Below are positions 35,129-44,108 of a stretch of 50,437 nucleotides of DNA, in pieces. The position numbers were made by a program, and so were the translations under genes. The notes under the pieces are model-generated. The model was not told where the DNA came from. It ran no database searches and saw nothing but the letters and a program-made list of their open reading frames with translations. Origin of the DNA: Clostridium sp. CAG:253. GTDB taxonomy: Bacteria > Bacillota > Clostridia > Lachnospirales > Lachnospiraceae. The number at the start of each line of letters is the position of its first letter. Position 1 is the first letter of the stretch. The stretch is taken from assembly GCA_000436755.1 (NCBI GenBank), contig FR887337.1:7909-58345 (forward strand), read 5' to 3'.

Positions 35129-37510
35129 ATGGAAAGCAGACTTGATATTGCGGCAAAGATTGCCGAGGAATTGGAAATAAAAAAGTGGCAGGTTGAAGCT
35201 GTAATAAAACTTATAGATGAGGGGAACACAATTCCTTTTATTGCGAGATACAGAAAAGAAGCACATGGTTCGCTTGATGATGAGCAGCTTAGAAATCTTA
35301 ATGAGAGACTTACATACCTTAGAAACCTTGAAGAAAAGAAAGCACAGGTTATAGCAAGTATTGAGGAGCAGGGAAAACTTACAGAGGAACTTAAAGCCCA
35401 GATAGAGCAGGCACAGACACAGGTTGTTGTAGATGACCTTTACAGACCATACAGGCCAAAGAGAAGAACAAGAGCAACAATTGCCAAAGAAAAAGGTCTT
35501 GAACCGCTTGCAGATATTATCCTTGAGCAGACAACTACAGAACCTATAGAAAATATAGCCGGAGATTACATATCAGAGGAAAAGGAAGTCAATTCCGCAG
35601 AAGATGCTGTATCGGGAGCAAAAGACATAATAGCTGAGATTATTTCCGATAATGCAGATTATCGTATGTACATAAGAAACATAACAATGCAGGAAGGTTT
35701 TCTTATTTCAAATGCTAAAGACGAGAAAGCAAAGTCGGTTTACGAGATGTATTATGAGTTTCAGGAGAAACTTGACAAGATTGTCGGACACAGAATTCTT
35801 GCAATAAACAGAGGAGAAAAAGAAAAATTCCTAACGGTAAAGATTGAGGCACCGGAAGAAAGAATTATAGGCTATCTGAAGAAAAAGGTGCTCACAAATG
35901 ACAATCCGAATACAAACGAAATTCTTTCAGAGACAATAGAGGACAGTTATAAGAGACTTATAGCACCTGCGATAGAGCGTGAGATAAGAAATGAACTTAC
36001 TGAAAAGGCAGAGGACGGAGCGATAAAGGTATTTGGTAAAAATCTCGAGCAGCTTCTTATGCAGCCACCTATTCAGGGAAGAAACGTACTTGGCTGGGAC
36101 CCGGCATTCAGAACAGGATGTAAACTTGCAGTAGTTGACAGTACGGGAAAAGTGCTTGATACCACTGTAGTATTTCCGACGGAGCCGCAAAATAAGATAG
36201 AAGAAACAAAGGCTGCCGTAAAAAAACTTATTGATAAATATGATATTTCGCTTATATCAGTAGGAAACGGAACAGCATCGAGGGAATCCGAGCTTATAAT
36301 TGCCGATATGTTAAAGGAAATCAAAAAGCCTGTTCAGTATATTATTGTAAATGAAGCAGGAGCGTCGGTATATTCAGCAAGCAAACTTGCGACAGAGGAA
36401 TTTCCGGATTTGAATGTTGGAGAGAGAAGTGCCGCATCGATAGCAAGAAGGCTTCAAGACCCACTTGCAGAACTTGTAAAGATTGACCCAAAATCAATCG
36501 GTGTAGGTCAGTACCAGCATGACATGAACCAAAAAAAGCTTGAAGAAACACTTACGGGAGTAGTAGAGGACTGTGTAAACAGAGTCGGAGTGGATATAAA
36601 TACCGCATCCGCATCGCTTCTTGAATATATTTCAGGAATAAGCAAAACTATAGCAAAAAATATTGTAATTTACAGAGAGGAAAATGGTAAATTTACAAAC
36701 AGAAAACAGCTTCTAAAAGTAGCAAAGCTTGGGCCGAAGGCATTTCTTCAATGTGCGGGATTTTTAAGAATAGAGGGAGGAGATAATCCTCTTGATGCGA
36801 CAAGCGTTCACCCTGAGTCATATGAGGCAGCGGAGGCACTTTTGGAAAAATTGGGAATTTCCCAGGATGAATTAAAGGAGATACAGGCAGAAGCCGCAAA
36901 GACAAATGATAAGATAAAGAAGTCAGAAACAGCCAATCCTGAAAAGAAGAAAAAGAAAAAAGACTTTGTCATTAAAAAGAAAAATTCAGCATTTGGAGCT
37001 GCACTTATGAAGGCTTTAGGTGATGGTGACGGCATTGAATTTAATGAAGATGAAGATAAATCAAATAACAAAAAGAGTAATTCATCAACGTCAGGAAAAA
37101 ATGTTAAAAACAGCATTGAGTACCGTATAAAAGATAAAGCTAAAATGGCAGAGGAACTTGGCATAGGAGAAATAACACTTTCAGACATCGTAAAGGAGCT
37201 TGAGAAGCCGGGAAGAGATCCGCGTGATGAGATGCCAAAACCTATACTTCGTACAGATGTGCTTGAAATGAAAGATTTAAAACCGGGAATGATATTAAAA
37301 GGAACGGTAAGAAATGTTATTGATTTTGGTGCATTTGTGGATATAGGAGTTCACCAGGACGGACTTGTTCATATATCTGAACTTTCTGACAGTAAATTTG
37401 TAAAGCATCCGCTTGATGTAGTAAGTGTAGGAGATATAGTTGATGTTAAAGTTATGAGTGTTGATCTTGAGAAAAAGAGGATTCAGCTTACAATGAAACT
37501 GAAAGGCTAA
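35129..37510 (+). CDS. tex: Tex-family RNA-binding transcription accessory protein
   Basis: The 793 residues comprise an N-terminal Tex domain (WQVEAVIKLIDEGNTIPFIARYRKEAHGSLDD, read in parts), a YqgF/RuvX-like nuclease fold (LGWDPAFRTGCKLAVVD), helix-hairpin-helix motifs (VNTAS-type DINTASASLLEYISGI) and a C-terminal S1 domain (GMILKGTVRNVIDFGAFVDIGVHQDGLVHISEL, in parts). A Lys/Asn/Ser-rich insertion of about 80 residues (about 600-680) lies between HhH and S1 and makes it longer than the common 720-780. ATG 35129 has GGAGAG upstream; ATG 35117 is an alternative. It probably binds RNA during transcription and translation. Confidence 0.94.
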   Translation: MESRLDIAAKIAEELEIKKWQVEAVIKLIDEGNTIPFIARYRKEAHGSLDDEQLRNLNERLTYLRNLEEKKAQVIASIEEQGKLTEELKAQIEQAQTQVVVDDLYRPYRPKRRTRATIAKEKGLEPLADIILEQTTTEPIENIAGDYISEEKEVNSAEDAVSGAKDIIAEIISDNADYRMYIRNITMQEGFLISNAKDEKAKSVYEMYYEFQEKLDKIVGHRILAINRGEKEKFLTVKIEAPEERIIGYLKKKVLTNDNPNTNEILSETIEDSYKRLIAPAIEREIRNELTEKAEDGAIKVFGKNLEQLLMQPPIQGRNVLGWDPAFRTGCKLAVVDSTGKVLDTTVVFPTEPQNKIEETKAAVKKLIDKYDISLISVGNGTASRESELIIADMLKEIKKPVQYIIVNEAGASVYSASKLATEEFPDLNVGERSAASIARRLQDPLAELVKIDPKSIGVGQYQHDMNQKKLEETLTGVVEDCVNRVGVDINTASASLLEYISGISKTIAKNIVIYREENGKFTNRKQLLKVAKLGPKAFLQCAGFLRIEGGDNPLDATSVHPESYEAAEALLEKLGISQDELKEIQAEAAKTNDKIKKSETANPEKKKKKKDFVIKKKNSAFGAALMKALGDGDGIEFNEDEDKSNNKKSNSSTSGKNVKNSIEYRIKDKAKMAEELGIGEITLSDIVKELEKPGRDPRDEMPKPILRTDVLEMKDLKPGMILKGTVRNVIDFGAFVDIGVHQDGLVHISELSDSKFVKHPLDVVSVGDIVDVKVMSVDLEKKRIQLTMKLKG

Positions 37511-37515
37511 TAAAT

Positions 37516-39444
37516 ATGAAAAAATTATTTGTTGAAGTAAAGAATGGCGGAAAGATGACTTACAGTGTAAGTGACCTTAACAAATTGGACAGGATGTACG
37601 AGACAGAGGTATTTGAAAGAAAAGAAAAGAGGGTAATGTCGCCGTTCAAAAAGGAAATGCAGAAAAGTTTTCAGGCACAGGTAAGGGATTATGCATTTGA
37701 AAAGATATTGGACAGACATCTTTACACATTCAAATATATGCTTGTGATACCTGATCCATATGGTGTCGCAAAGCAGACAGCACTTATTTTGTTTAATTCT
37801 TCAAAAGAGTATAAAGTTGTGTACAGAGTTCTCGGTGATACACCTGATTGTGATTTTACGGGTGAGACAGGATTTACTACAAGACACAGAGTTCCTATAC
37901 TTGGACTTTATGGAGGAAGAAATAATAAGATAGACCTTAAACTTGTTGATAAAAATGGTGAAGTTGTCAAGCACAGAATGTTACAGATATATGTGCCTCC
38001 GATTCAGGAAAACATAAGAAAGATGGTATCTGACAACGACATGAAAATGTCACATTTTGGATTTATACTGTTAAATACTGCCATAGGAAGTCCTGTAGCG
38101 ATTGACGGGCATGGTGATGTAAGATATTCGCTTCAGATAAAAACGGGAAGATTAGGTATGATTCCTCTTGCAAATGGGCATTTTCTTCTTGTAGATAAGA
38201 CGGCGAACAGAGTTGATAAGTATGGAAAAGTTACACCATGCAGATATCATGAGATAGATTATATGGGAAGGGTTTATAAGACATATCTTCTTGAACACAA
38301 AATAGGAAGAGCCATAGCCCAGCATGGAGAGTCACTTTTCTTTATAACGTCATCTGATGATGAACATCTTTCAGACAGAATAGCAGAATTAAATTTAAAT
38401 ACGGGGGAGCTTGTAAAATATTGTGACATACATGCCCTTATAGGAGAAGAATACAGGCAGTACGATAATTGGATTGATACATCGTATATTGAGTATAATA
38501 GTGGCAAGCTTCTCATAACTGCAAAGAGATTGAATTCTGTTATAAATATTGACTGGAATGAACAAAAGATTGAGTGGATTATAGCACCGCCGCAGGTATG
38601 GAAAGACAGTAAAGCAGAAAAATATGTACTAAAGGATATATCTGTGAATGATGAGAAGAGCGCAAAGATACCGATATGTTCGTTGCCTGAATATACATCT
38701 CTTATGGAGGACAATAACGGGAAACAGAAAGCAGTATTGTTTGATATAAGAAATGTTGTCAAAATTGATGGGAAAGTGATTGTACCCGGAGGAAAGCGGT
38801 CTGTAAAAAATTCATTGGTCAAAATAATAGACATAGACGAGAATGACATGTCATTAAAAGTTGAAAAATGTATTGAGGTACCAAGTTCAATAAGATTTTC
38901 AAGAGTGCTTCATTCAGAAGACGAAAAGTATCTTTTGGTCGCTCAAGGCTATCTGAGAACACAAACAGGGGGGGTTAGAGGTATAATCCAAGAGATAGAT
39001 GCAGCAACGGGAGAAAAACTGCACGGTGCAGGTATCAAAAAAGTTTTTTCTAATGCATGGCCGTTTGCACCGGATATAAAAGATTATTGCGTATCAATGG
39101 AGAAAAATGACAATGCGATTTTAGGAAAACTTAATCCTTTAGAAAAGTTTGACGGCACTATGCCGGCACTGTCTGAAAATAAGACAGACGGATATTTCTT
39201 TGGGGGCGGCAGAATATGTGATGATTTGTTTTTGTGTAATATGAGACCGGGAACGGTAGATAAAATATATTTTATCGGAGAGAAGCATTCATATGTCAAA
39301 GATATGGAAAATGTAAAATTTGTGAATAAAAAAGAGGGATTTGCAATTCCTTTAAACGATTTTGAGAAAGATGAATATCATGTATATGTTGAATATGATG
39401 ATGAGGTTCATAAATTAAAAAATGAGATTCGTATTATAAAGTAA
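37516..39444 (+). CDS. Arylsulfotransferase-fold (ASST) protein, catalytic His not conserved
   Basis: The 642 residues resemble the aryl-sulfate sulfotransferase family. The N-terminal beta domain (about 65-165) has YGVAKQTALILFNSS and VPILGLYGGRNNKIDLKL. A six-bladed-propeller-like region follows (about 190-600) with LANGHFLLVD, AELNLNTGELVKYCDIHALIG, LLITAKRLNSVINID and KIEWIIAPPQVW. There is no signal peptide, so a cytoplasmic location is expected, unlike periplasmic or exported ASSTs. The positions where the family normally has HHD, DW-x-H-x-NS and QH read GRA, NW-I-D-T-S and SL, so transfer by the usual His chemistry is doubtful. It starts 5 nt after tex. Confidence 0.8.
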   Translation: MKKLFVEVKNGGKMTYSVSDLNKLDRMYETEVFERKEKRVMSPFKKEMQKSFQAQVRDYAFEKILDRHLYTFKYMLVIPDPYGVAKQTALILFNSSKEYKVVYRVLGDTPDCDFTGETGFTTRHRVPILGLYGGRNNKIDLKLVDKNGEVVKHRMLQIYVPPIQENIRKMVSDNDMKMSHFGFILLNTAIGSPVAIDGHGDVRYSLQIKTGRLGMIPLANGHFLLVDKTANRVDKYGKVTPCRYHEIDYMGRVYKTYLLEHKIGRAIAQHGESLFFITSSDDEHLSDRIAELNLNTGELVKYCDIHALIGEEYRQYDNWIDTSYIEYNSGKLLITAKRLNSVINIDWNEQKIEWIIAPPQVWKDSKAEKYVLKDISVNDEKSAKIPICSLPEYTSLMEDNNGKQKAVLFDIRNVVKIDGKVIVPGGKRSVKNSLVKIIDIDENDMSLKVEKCIEVPSSIRFSRVLHSEDEKYLLVAQGYLRTQTGGVRGIIQEIDAATGEKLHGAGIKKVFSNAWPFAPDIKDYCVSMEKNDNAILGKLNPLEKFDGTMPALSENKTDGYFFGGGRICDDLFLCNMRPGTVDKIYFIGEKHSYVKDMENVKFVNKKEGFAIPLNDFEKDEYHVYVEYDDEVHKLKNEIRIIK

Positions 39445-39449
39445 TATAG

Positions 39450-39468
39450 TGGAGCAATCCGTGGCATC
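39450..39468 (+). repeat. 19-nt motif, copy A (upstream of cysC promoter)
   Basis: TGGAGCAATCCGTGGCATC matches copy B at 42057-42075 at 18 of 19 positions. It ends 12 nt before the -35 box of the cysC promoter. Confidence 0.55.
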
Positions 39469-39480
39469 TAATATTTATGA

Positions 39481-39510
39481 TTGATGCAAAATCAAGCGTT
39501 TTAGTATAAT
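39481..39510 (+). promoter_or_regulatory. Promoter for cysC
   Basis: TTGATG (39481-39486), 18-bp spacer, TATAAT (39505-39510), about 75 nt before the start. Confidence 0.65.
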
Positions 39511-39593
39511 GAATATATTAAAGATTTAATTTTAGTTGTACTACATTAGGGAGGGATAAATTACAGACAACCTGGCAAAATATGGAGGAAAAT

Positions 39594-40220
39594 ATGGAGC
39601 AGTTACCAAAATCAAAAAATACAACAGCAAAGTCGGAAAATAATCTTACATGGCATAATATGGACATAACAAGAGAGGTTCGTGCCGAAAAAATGGGGCA
39701 GCAGCCTAAAACAATATGGCTTACGGGGTTATCAGGAGCCGGCAAGTCTACAATAGTAAATGAATTGGAAAAAAGATTGTTTGTTTATGGAAAAAAGACT
39801 ATGGTGCTTGACGGTGATAATGTCAGAATGGGATTAAATAAAAATCTTGGATTCAGCGAGGAAGACAGGGTTGAAAACATAAGACGTATAGCTGAAGTAT
39901 CTAAACTGATGAATGATGCGGGAGTTATTGTACTTACATCATTTATTTCTCCTTTTAGAAAGGATAGAAGGAATGCAAAAAAAATAATAGGTGAGGACAG
40001 TTTTATTGAAGTTTATATAAGTACACCTATAGAAGAGTGCGAAAGAAGAGATGTAAAAGGACTTTACAAAAAGGCGAGAGCCGGAAAAATAGCAGATTTT
40101 TCAGGAATTTCAAGTCCTTATGAGGCACCTGAAGCACCTGATATTGAAGCAGATACTACAGGCAGAACAATAGAAGAGACAGCTGATTATATATATTCGG
40201 AATTAAAGAAACACTTATAG
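39594..40220 (+). CDS. cysC: Adenylylsulfate (APS) kinase
   Basis: Phosphorylates APS to PAPS, the universal sulfate donor. About 208 residues from ATG 39594 (GGAGG 5 nt upstream; ATG 39582 also in frame). After a polar tail the usual start LTWHNMDITREVR appears, then P-loop TGLSGAGKSTIVNELE, LDGDNVRMGLNKNLGFSEEDRVENIRR (APS-binding region, in parts), SFISPFRKDR and the lid KGLYKKARAGKIADFSGISSPYEAPEAPD. No ATP sulfurylase or PAPS reductase is in the window. The neighbouring ASST-like and CHR-transporter genes give a sulfur-related context. Confidence 0.95.
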   Translation: MEQLPKSKNTTAKSENNLTWHNMDITREVRAEKMGQQPKTIWLTGLSGAGKSTIVNELEKRLFVYGKKTMVLDGDNVRMGLNKNLGFSEEDRVENIRRIAEVSKLMNDAGVIVLTSFISPFRKDRRNAKKIIGEDSFIEVYISTPIEECERRDVKGLYKKARAGKIADFSGISSPYEAPEAPDIEADTTGRTIEETADYIYSELKKHL

Positions 40221-40274
40221 ACAAAGGACAGTATATAGCAATAAAAATTCTGTATACTGTCTTTGTCAGATTTT
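40220..40274 (+). terminator. Terminator after cysC
   Basis: GACAAAGGACAGTATA (40220-40235) pairs with TATACTGTCTTTGTC (40253-40267) with one bulged base and a 17-nt loop; a short T-rich tail (AGATTTTA) follows. Confidence 0.75.
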
Positions 40275-40361
40275 ACTAAATATAATGTATCTAATATTGT
40301 AATGAAATTAAATAAAAGTATTTGATTTTGTAATATAAGTTAACTTTTTTCTTGAGCAGGG

Positions 40362-40390
40362 TTGCTTTATTCATAGTAATCCTATATGAT
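40362..40390 (+). promoter_or_regulatory. Promoter for the CHR transporter gene
   Basis: TTGCTT (40362-40367), 17-bp spacer, TATGAT (40385-40390), 26 nt before the start codon. Confidence 0.65.
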
Positions 40391-40416
40391 ATAGAAAAAA
40401 GATAGGAATTTAAAAT

Positions 40417-41910
40417 ATGAAGGCAAATATACAAAAAGAATTTAAACTGATGGCTTCGATTTTTAAAATAGGTGTTGTTGGTTTCGGTGGAGGAACAGCT
40501 CTTATACCTGTTATAGAGAGAGAAGTTGTAGAAGACCAGAAAATAGTTGAAAAAAGTGAATATGATAAGGATGTTATTGTCGCCAGTATCACTCCGGGAG
40601 CACTTCCTGTAGAGATTGCGACAGGTCTTGGAAAGCGCGCGTATGGTGCAAGAGGAATGGCACTTGCTGCATTTCTTATGGCTTTTCCGGGAGTGCTTAT
40701 GACTGTACTTATGCTGTCTGTATTGTCAAAAGTTGATGAACAGCTTTTTGTACAGATAGAATGTCTGTCTATCGGACTTACTGCGTTTATAAGCTGCCTT
40801 CTTACACAGTATGCCGTAAAAAGCATGCAGGAAGCCAAAAAAGAGAGCACAAAGAGGTTTCAGCGTGCATTTGTGATAATGATAGCTGTATTTTTATTAT
40901 CATGCGGAAAATCGGTTTACAGTATACTCGGTATAAAAGCTTCGCCGATATTTGGTCTGTCAACAGTTCAGGTTCTGGGAATAGCCTTCTTTGGGATTTT
41001 TTATACACATTGCAGATTTAATATTAAAAATACGTTAGTATCAGGAATAATAATTATATTATATGTACTTTGTGTGGGAAAAGCAGGGATTATCCAGAAT
41101 GCGTATCTTGAAACAGGATTAAAGGTGTTAATGTTTGTACTTGCAATCCGTGGACTTTGCATCTGTACAAGATATGGTATGAGCAAAGGAAAAAGACCTG
41201 AAGAGGAAATTTTAAAATCAGGCAATAAACTTACAACCGCGAAATTCACAAAAGAAATGGTTACATGGTTCCTGTTTTTGCTTATCCTTTCGATACCGGC
41301 GGTAATAATAACAAAAGATACATGGCTTTATCTTTTGAGAGGATTTGCTTCATCAATCATATCATTCGGAGGCGGAGATGCATATTTGTCTGTAGCTGAC
41401 GGTATGTTTGTAAGTACCGGAATGATAAAGGAAAGTGAGTTTTACAGCCAGCTTGTATCAATAGTTAATGTATTGCCGGGTTCGATTTTATGTAAAACAC
41501 TTGCCGGAATCGGATATTTCATCGGATACGATATAAATAACAGCATACTTGAAGGTTTCGGGGTTGCACTTGCCGGATTTGCGTGCAGTGTGGCTGCATC
41601 GGGTATTGTATTTTGTATAATTTATTATTTATATGAAAAATTTGAGGGAATAGCAGTATTCAGACTTATAGGAAGATGGATTAGACCTATAATAGCCGGA
41701 CTTTTATTAAATGTAATGGTGTCAATGATATATCAGAACATTGCAACAGGACTTGCCATAGGCGGCAAGGTAGCAATAACACTTATAATTACATTTATTA
41801 TTTATATAGTAAATCTTGTTCTTATGTTAAAGGTTAAGGCAGGTAACGGAGTGCTTATTCTCATATCTGCCGTATTCGGACTTGTACTTTGCAACGGTAT
41901 TTTAATTTAG
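40417..41910 (+). CDS. chrA: CHR-family (chromate/sulfate) transporter, two-domain
   Basis: Predicted inner-membrane transporter of the chromate ion transporter family, 497 residues, 12 or more hydrophobic segments. Two homologous halves each start with an amphipathic helix and the FGGG signature: IGVVGFGGGTALIPVIEREVV (in parts, about 17-37) and SIISFGGGDAYLSVADGM (about 310). ITPGALPVEIATGLGKRAYG and VNVLPGSILCKTLAGIGYFIG are the matching second motifs. Some ChrA proteins export chromate and are linked to sulfate status, but the physiological substrate here is unknown. It has its own promoter. Confidence 0.88.
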   Translation: MKANIQKEFKLMASIFKIGVVGFGGGTALIPVIEREVVEDQKIVEKSEYDKDVIVASITPGALPVEIATGLGKRAYGARGMALAAFLMAFPGVLMTVLMLSVLSKVDEQLFVQIECLSIGLTAFISCLLTQYAVKSMQEAKKESTKRFQRAFVIMIAVFLLSCGKSVYSILGIKASPIFGLSTVQVLGIAFFGIFYTHCRFNIKNTLVSGIIIILYVLCVGKAGIIQNAYLETGLKVLMFVLAIRGLCICTRYGMSKGKRPEEEILKSGNKLTTAKFTKEMVTWFLFLLILSIPAVIITKDTWLYLLRGFASSIISFGGGDAYLSVADGMFVSTGMIKESEFYSQLVSIVNVLPGSILCKTLAGIGYFIGYDINNSILEGFGVALAGFACSVAASGIVFCIIYYLYEKFEGIAVFRLIGRWIRPIIAGLLLNVMVSMIYQNIATGLAIGGKVAITLIITFIIYIVNLVLMLKVKAGNGVLILISAVFGLVLCNGILI

Positions 41911-41953
41911 GAATATGATTAAAAGAAATTATAACTACAACCATAAATTTATA

Positions 41954-41982
41954 TTGATTTATCCTAATATGATTTGTATAAT
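41954..41982 (+). promoter_or_regulatory. Promoter for fucO
   Basis: TTGATT (41954-41959), 17-bp spacer, TATAAT (41977-41982), leaving a leader of about 118 nt that contains motif copy B. Confidence 0.7.
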
Positions 41983-42056
41983 GTATATATAAAAATGTTG
42001 ATTATGCAAAAATAATTGGCAGTTATGTACAAAAATAATATTATTATATGATGCAA

Positions 42057-42075
42057 TGGAGCAATCTGTGGCATC
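42057..42075 (+). repeat. 19-nt motif, copy B (fucO leader)
   Basis: TGGAGCAATCTGTGGCATC, one difference from copy A. With the preceding TGATGC it forms ends TGATGC/GCATCA that can pair. Confidence 0.55.
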
Positions 42076-42107
42076 AAAAATACAATTATATAGGAGGTAG
42101 ATAAATT

Positions 42108-43256
42108 ATGGCAAATCGTTTTATCTTAAATGAAACGTCTTATCACGGAGCAGGAGCTGTTGCAGAGATTGCTACAGAGGTTAAACAGAGAGGTTACAAG
42201 AAAGCTTTTGTATGTTCAGACCCTGACCTTGTGAAATTTGGTGTTACAAAGAAAGTTTTGGATGTTCTTGAAAAGGACAGCCTTGACTACGAACTTTATT
42301 CAAATATTAAGCCAAATCCTACTATTGAAAATGTTCAGACAGGTGTAGAAACTTTCAAAAAATCAGGAGCAGATTATCTTATAGCAATCGGTGGCGGTTC
42401 TTCTATGGATACTGCCAAAGCAATAGGAATTATTATCAACAATCCTGATTTTGCAGATGTTGTAAGTCTTGAGGGAGTTGCTGAGACAAAGAATAAATCA
42501 GTGCCTATCCTTGCTGTACCTACGACAGCAGGAACAGCAGCAGAGGTTACCATCAATTACGTTATAACAGATGCGCAGAAAAACAGAAAAATGGTTTGTG
42601 TAGACCCTAAAGATATTCCGGTTGTGGCATTTGTAGACCCTGATATGATGTCATCTATGCCAAAAGGTCTTACAGCAGCAACAGGTATGGACGCACTTAC
42701 ACATGCGATAGAAGGTTATATTACGGCAGGTGCGTGGGAACTTTCAGACATGTTCCACTTAAAGGCAATTGAGATAATCTCACGTTCACTCAGAGGAGCA
42801 GTTGACAATACACCTGAAGGCAGAGAAGGCATGGCACTTGGACAGTATGTTGCAGGTATGGGATTTTCAAATGTAGGTCTTGGTATAGTACATAGTATGG
42901 CACATCCTCTTGGAGCACTTTATGATACACCACACGGCATTGCAAATGCAATCATACTTCCTACGGTTATGGAATATAATGCAGAAGCTACAGGGGAAAA
43001 GTATCGTGATATAGCAAAAGCAATGGGAGTTGAAGGAACAGAAAACATGTCACAGGAAGAATACAGAAAGGCAGCAGTAGATGCCGTAAAACAGCTTTCA
43101 AAAGATGTTGGAATACCTGATGACCTTAAAGAAATCGTAAAGAGAGAGGATATTCCATTCCTTGCACAGTCAGCATATGATGATGCATGCCGTCCGGGAA
43201 ATCCAAAAGAGACAAGTGTAGAAGATATTACAAAGCTTTATGAATCACTTATCTGA
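42108..43256 (+). CDS. fucO: Lactaldehyde:propanediol oxidoreductase, iron-dependent
   Basis: Group III iron-containing alcohol dehydrogenase, 382 residues, matching E. coli FucO along its whole length (MANRFILNETSYHGAGAV, DYLIAIGGGSSMDTAKAIGI, VPTTAGTAAEVTINYVITD). Fe ligands are the Asp and His of GMDALTHAIEGY and the two His of HSMAHPLGALYDTPHG. The usual role is reducing L-lactaldehyde to 1,2-propanediol in fucose or rhamnose fermentation. No other deoxy-sugar genes are nearby, so another aldehyde substrate is possible. AGGAGGT lies 9 nt upstream of the ATG. Confidence 0.94.
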   Translation: MANRFILNETSYHGAGAVAEIATEVKQRGYKKAFVCSDPDLVKFGVTKKVLDVLEKDSLDYELYSNIKPNPTIENVQTGVETFKKSGADYLIAIGGGSSMDTAKAIGIIINNPDFADVVSLEGVAETKNKSVPILAVPTTAGTAAEVTINYVITDAQKNRKMVCVDPKDIPVVAFVDPDMMSSMPKGLTAATGMDALTHAIEGYITAGAWELSDMFHLKAIEIISRSLRGAVDNTPEGREGMALGQYVAGMGFSNVGLGIVHSMAHPLGALYDTPHGIANAIILPTVMEYNAEATGEKYRDIAKAMGVEGTENMSQEEYRKAAVDAVKQLSKDVGIPDDLKEIVKREDIPFLAQSAYDDACRPGNPKETSVEDITKLYESLI

Positions 43257-43285
43257 CAATACAAAATAAAAAATAATCACTGTTA

Positions 43286-43338
43286 AAAACTGCCACAGAG
43301 TATCACGATTTTATCGTTGTTCTGTGGCAGTTTTTTTT
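43286..43338. terminator. Bidirectional terminator between fucO and ktrA
   Basis: CTGCCACAGA (43290-43299) pairs with TCTGTGGCAG (43321-43330), with an inner ACGAT/ATCGT stem, followed by T8 and preceded by an A-run. Confidence 0.93.
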
Positions 43339-43353
43339 CGTTCAAAATAAAAA

Positions 43354-44004
43354 TTACACAAGTTTATCAAGGTCTTTGACATCGCAGGTGATAAGCATGG
43401 TCATATTGTTTGTGAGTTTTATATCGGGAGAGGGATTTACTTCATATTCTGATGAAGTATCTTTTCTGATTGCTATCACATTCAGGTTTTCTTTGTTGCG
43501 AAGGTCAAGTTCTCTGAGTGTCTTGTCAACCCAGTTATTTTTTACATCAATTTCGACCATTTTTAATTTATCTGATATTTCCATAAAATTTATAACACGT
43601 CTGTTAGAAAGTTTCCTTGCCAGACGTATTCCGGTTTCGTGTTCAGGCATTATTGTCTGGTCTGCACCAAGTTTTTCAAGGATTTTTTTGTGAGTTTCAT
43701 CCTGTGCTTTGCAGACAACAGTACCAACACCTGCATCTTTAGCATAAATTGTGGCGAGAATACTTATATCAAGTTTTCCAGTGATAGCTATAACAACGGC
43801 ATCCATATTTGAAAGACCAAGAGTATCCATAGCCTCTGTATCTCTTACATCGACGGCAACGGCACATGTTACAAAATCAGCAACGGAATGAACACGTTCC
43901 TTATCAATATCAATGGCGAGAACGTCAGCACCGGTATTTGTGAGTTCTATTGCAACACTTCTGCCAAATTTTCCAAGTCCTATAACAGCAAATGAATTAT
44001 CCAT
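43354..44004 (-). CDS. ktrA: Potassium channel regulatory subunit KtrA/TrkA
   Basis: Cytoplasmic ring protein gating the KtrB channel, 216 residues. The RCK_N Rossmann domain shows FAVIGLGKFGRSVAIEL and an acidic VLAIDIDKERV for nucleotide binding; the RCK_C domain (about 140-216) follows and may bind a second ligand such as cyclic di-AMP. ATG 44004 is chosen because GAGGA lies about 6 nt upstream and the Rossmann fold starts right after; the frame is open 66 nt further. It is co-oriented with and 104 nt downstream of ktrB. Confidence 0.92.
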   Translation of the reverse strand: MDNSFAVIGLGKFGRSVAIELTNTGADVLAIDIDKERVHSVADFVTCAVAVDVRDTEAMDTLGLSNMDAVVIAITGKLDISILATIYAKDAGVGTVVCKAQDETHKKILEKLGADQTIMPEHETGIRLARKLSNRRVINFMEISDKLKMVEIDVKNNWVDKTLRELDLRNKENLNVIAIRKDTSSEYEVNPSPDIKLTNNMTMLITCDVKDLDKLV

Positions 44005-44108
44005 ACAATCCTCATTTCTGCGCACATTTTCTGAATATAAAAGATTTGAGTCAGGTGCGCACAGACACAAATTCTTTGTAACACAAAAAGCTGTGTGAAT
44101 TAAATTTA

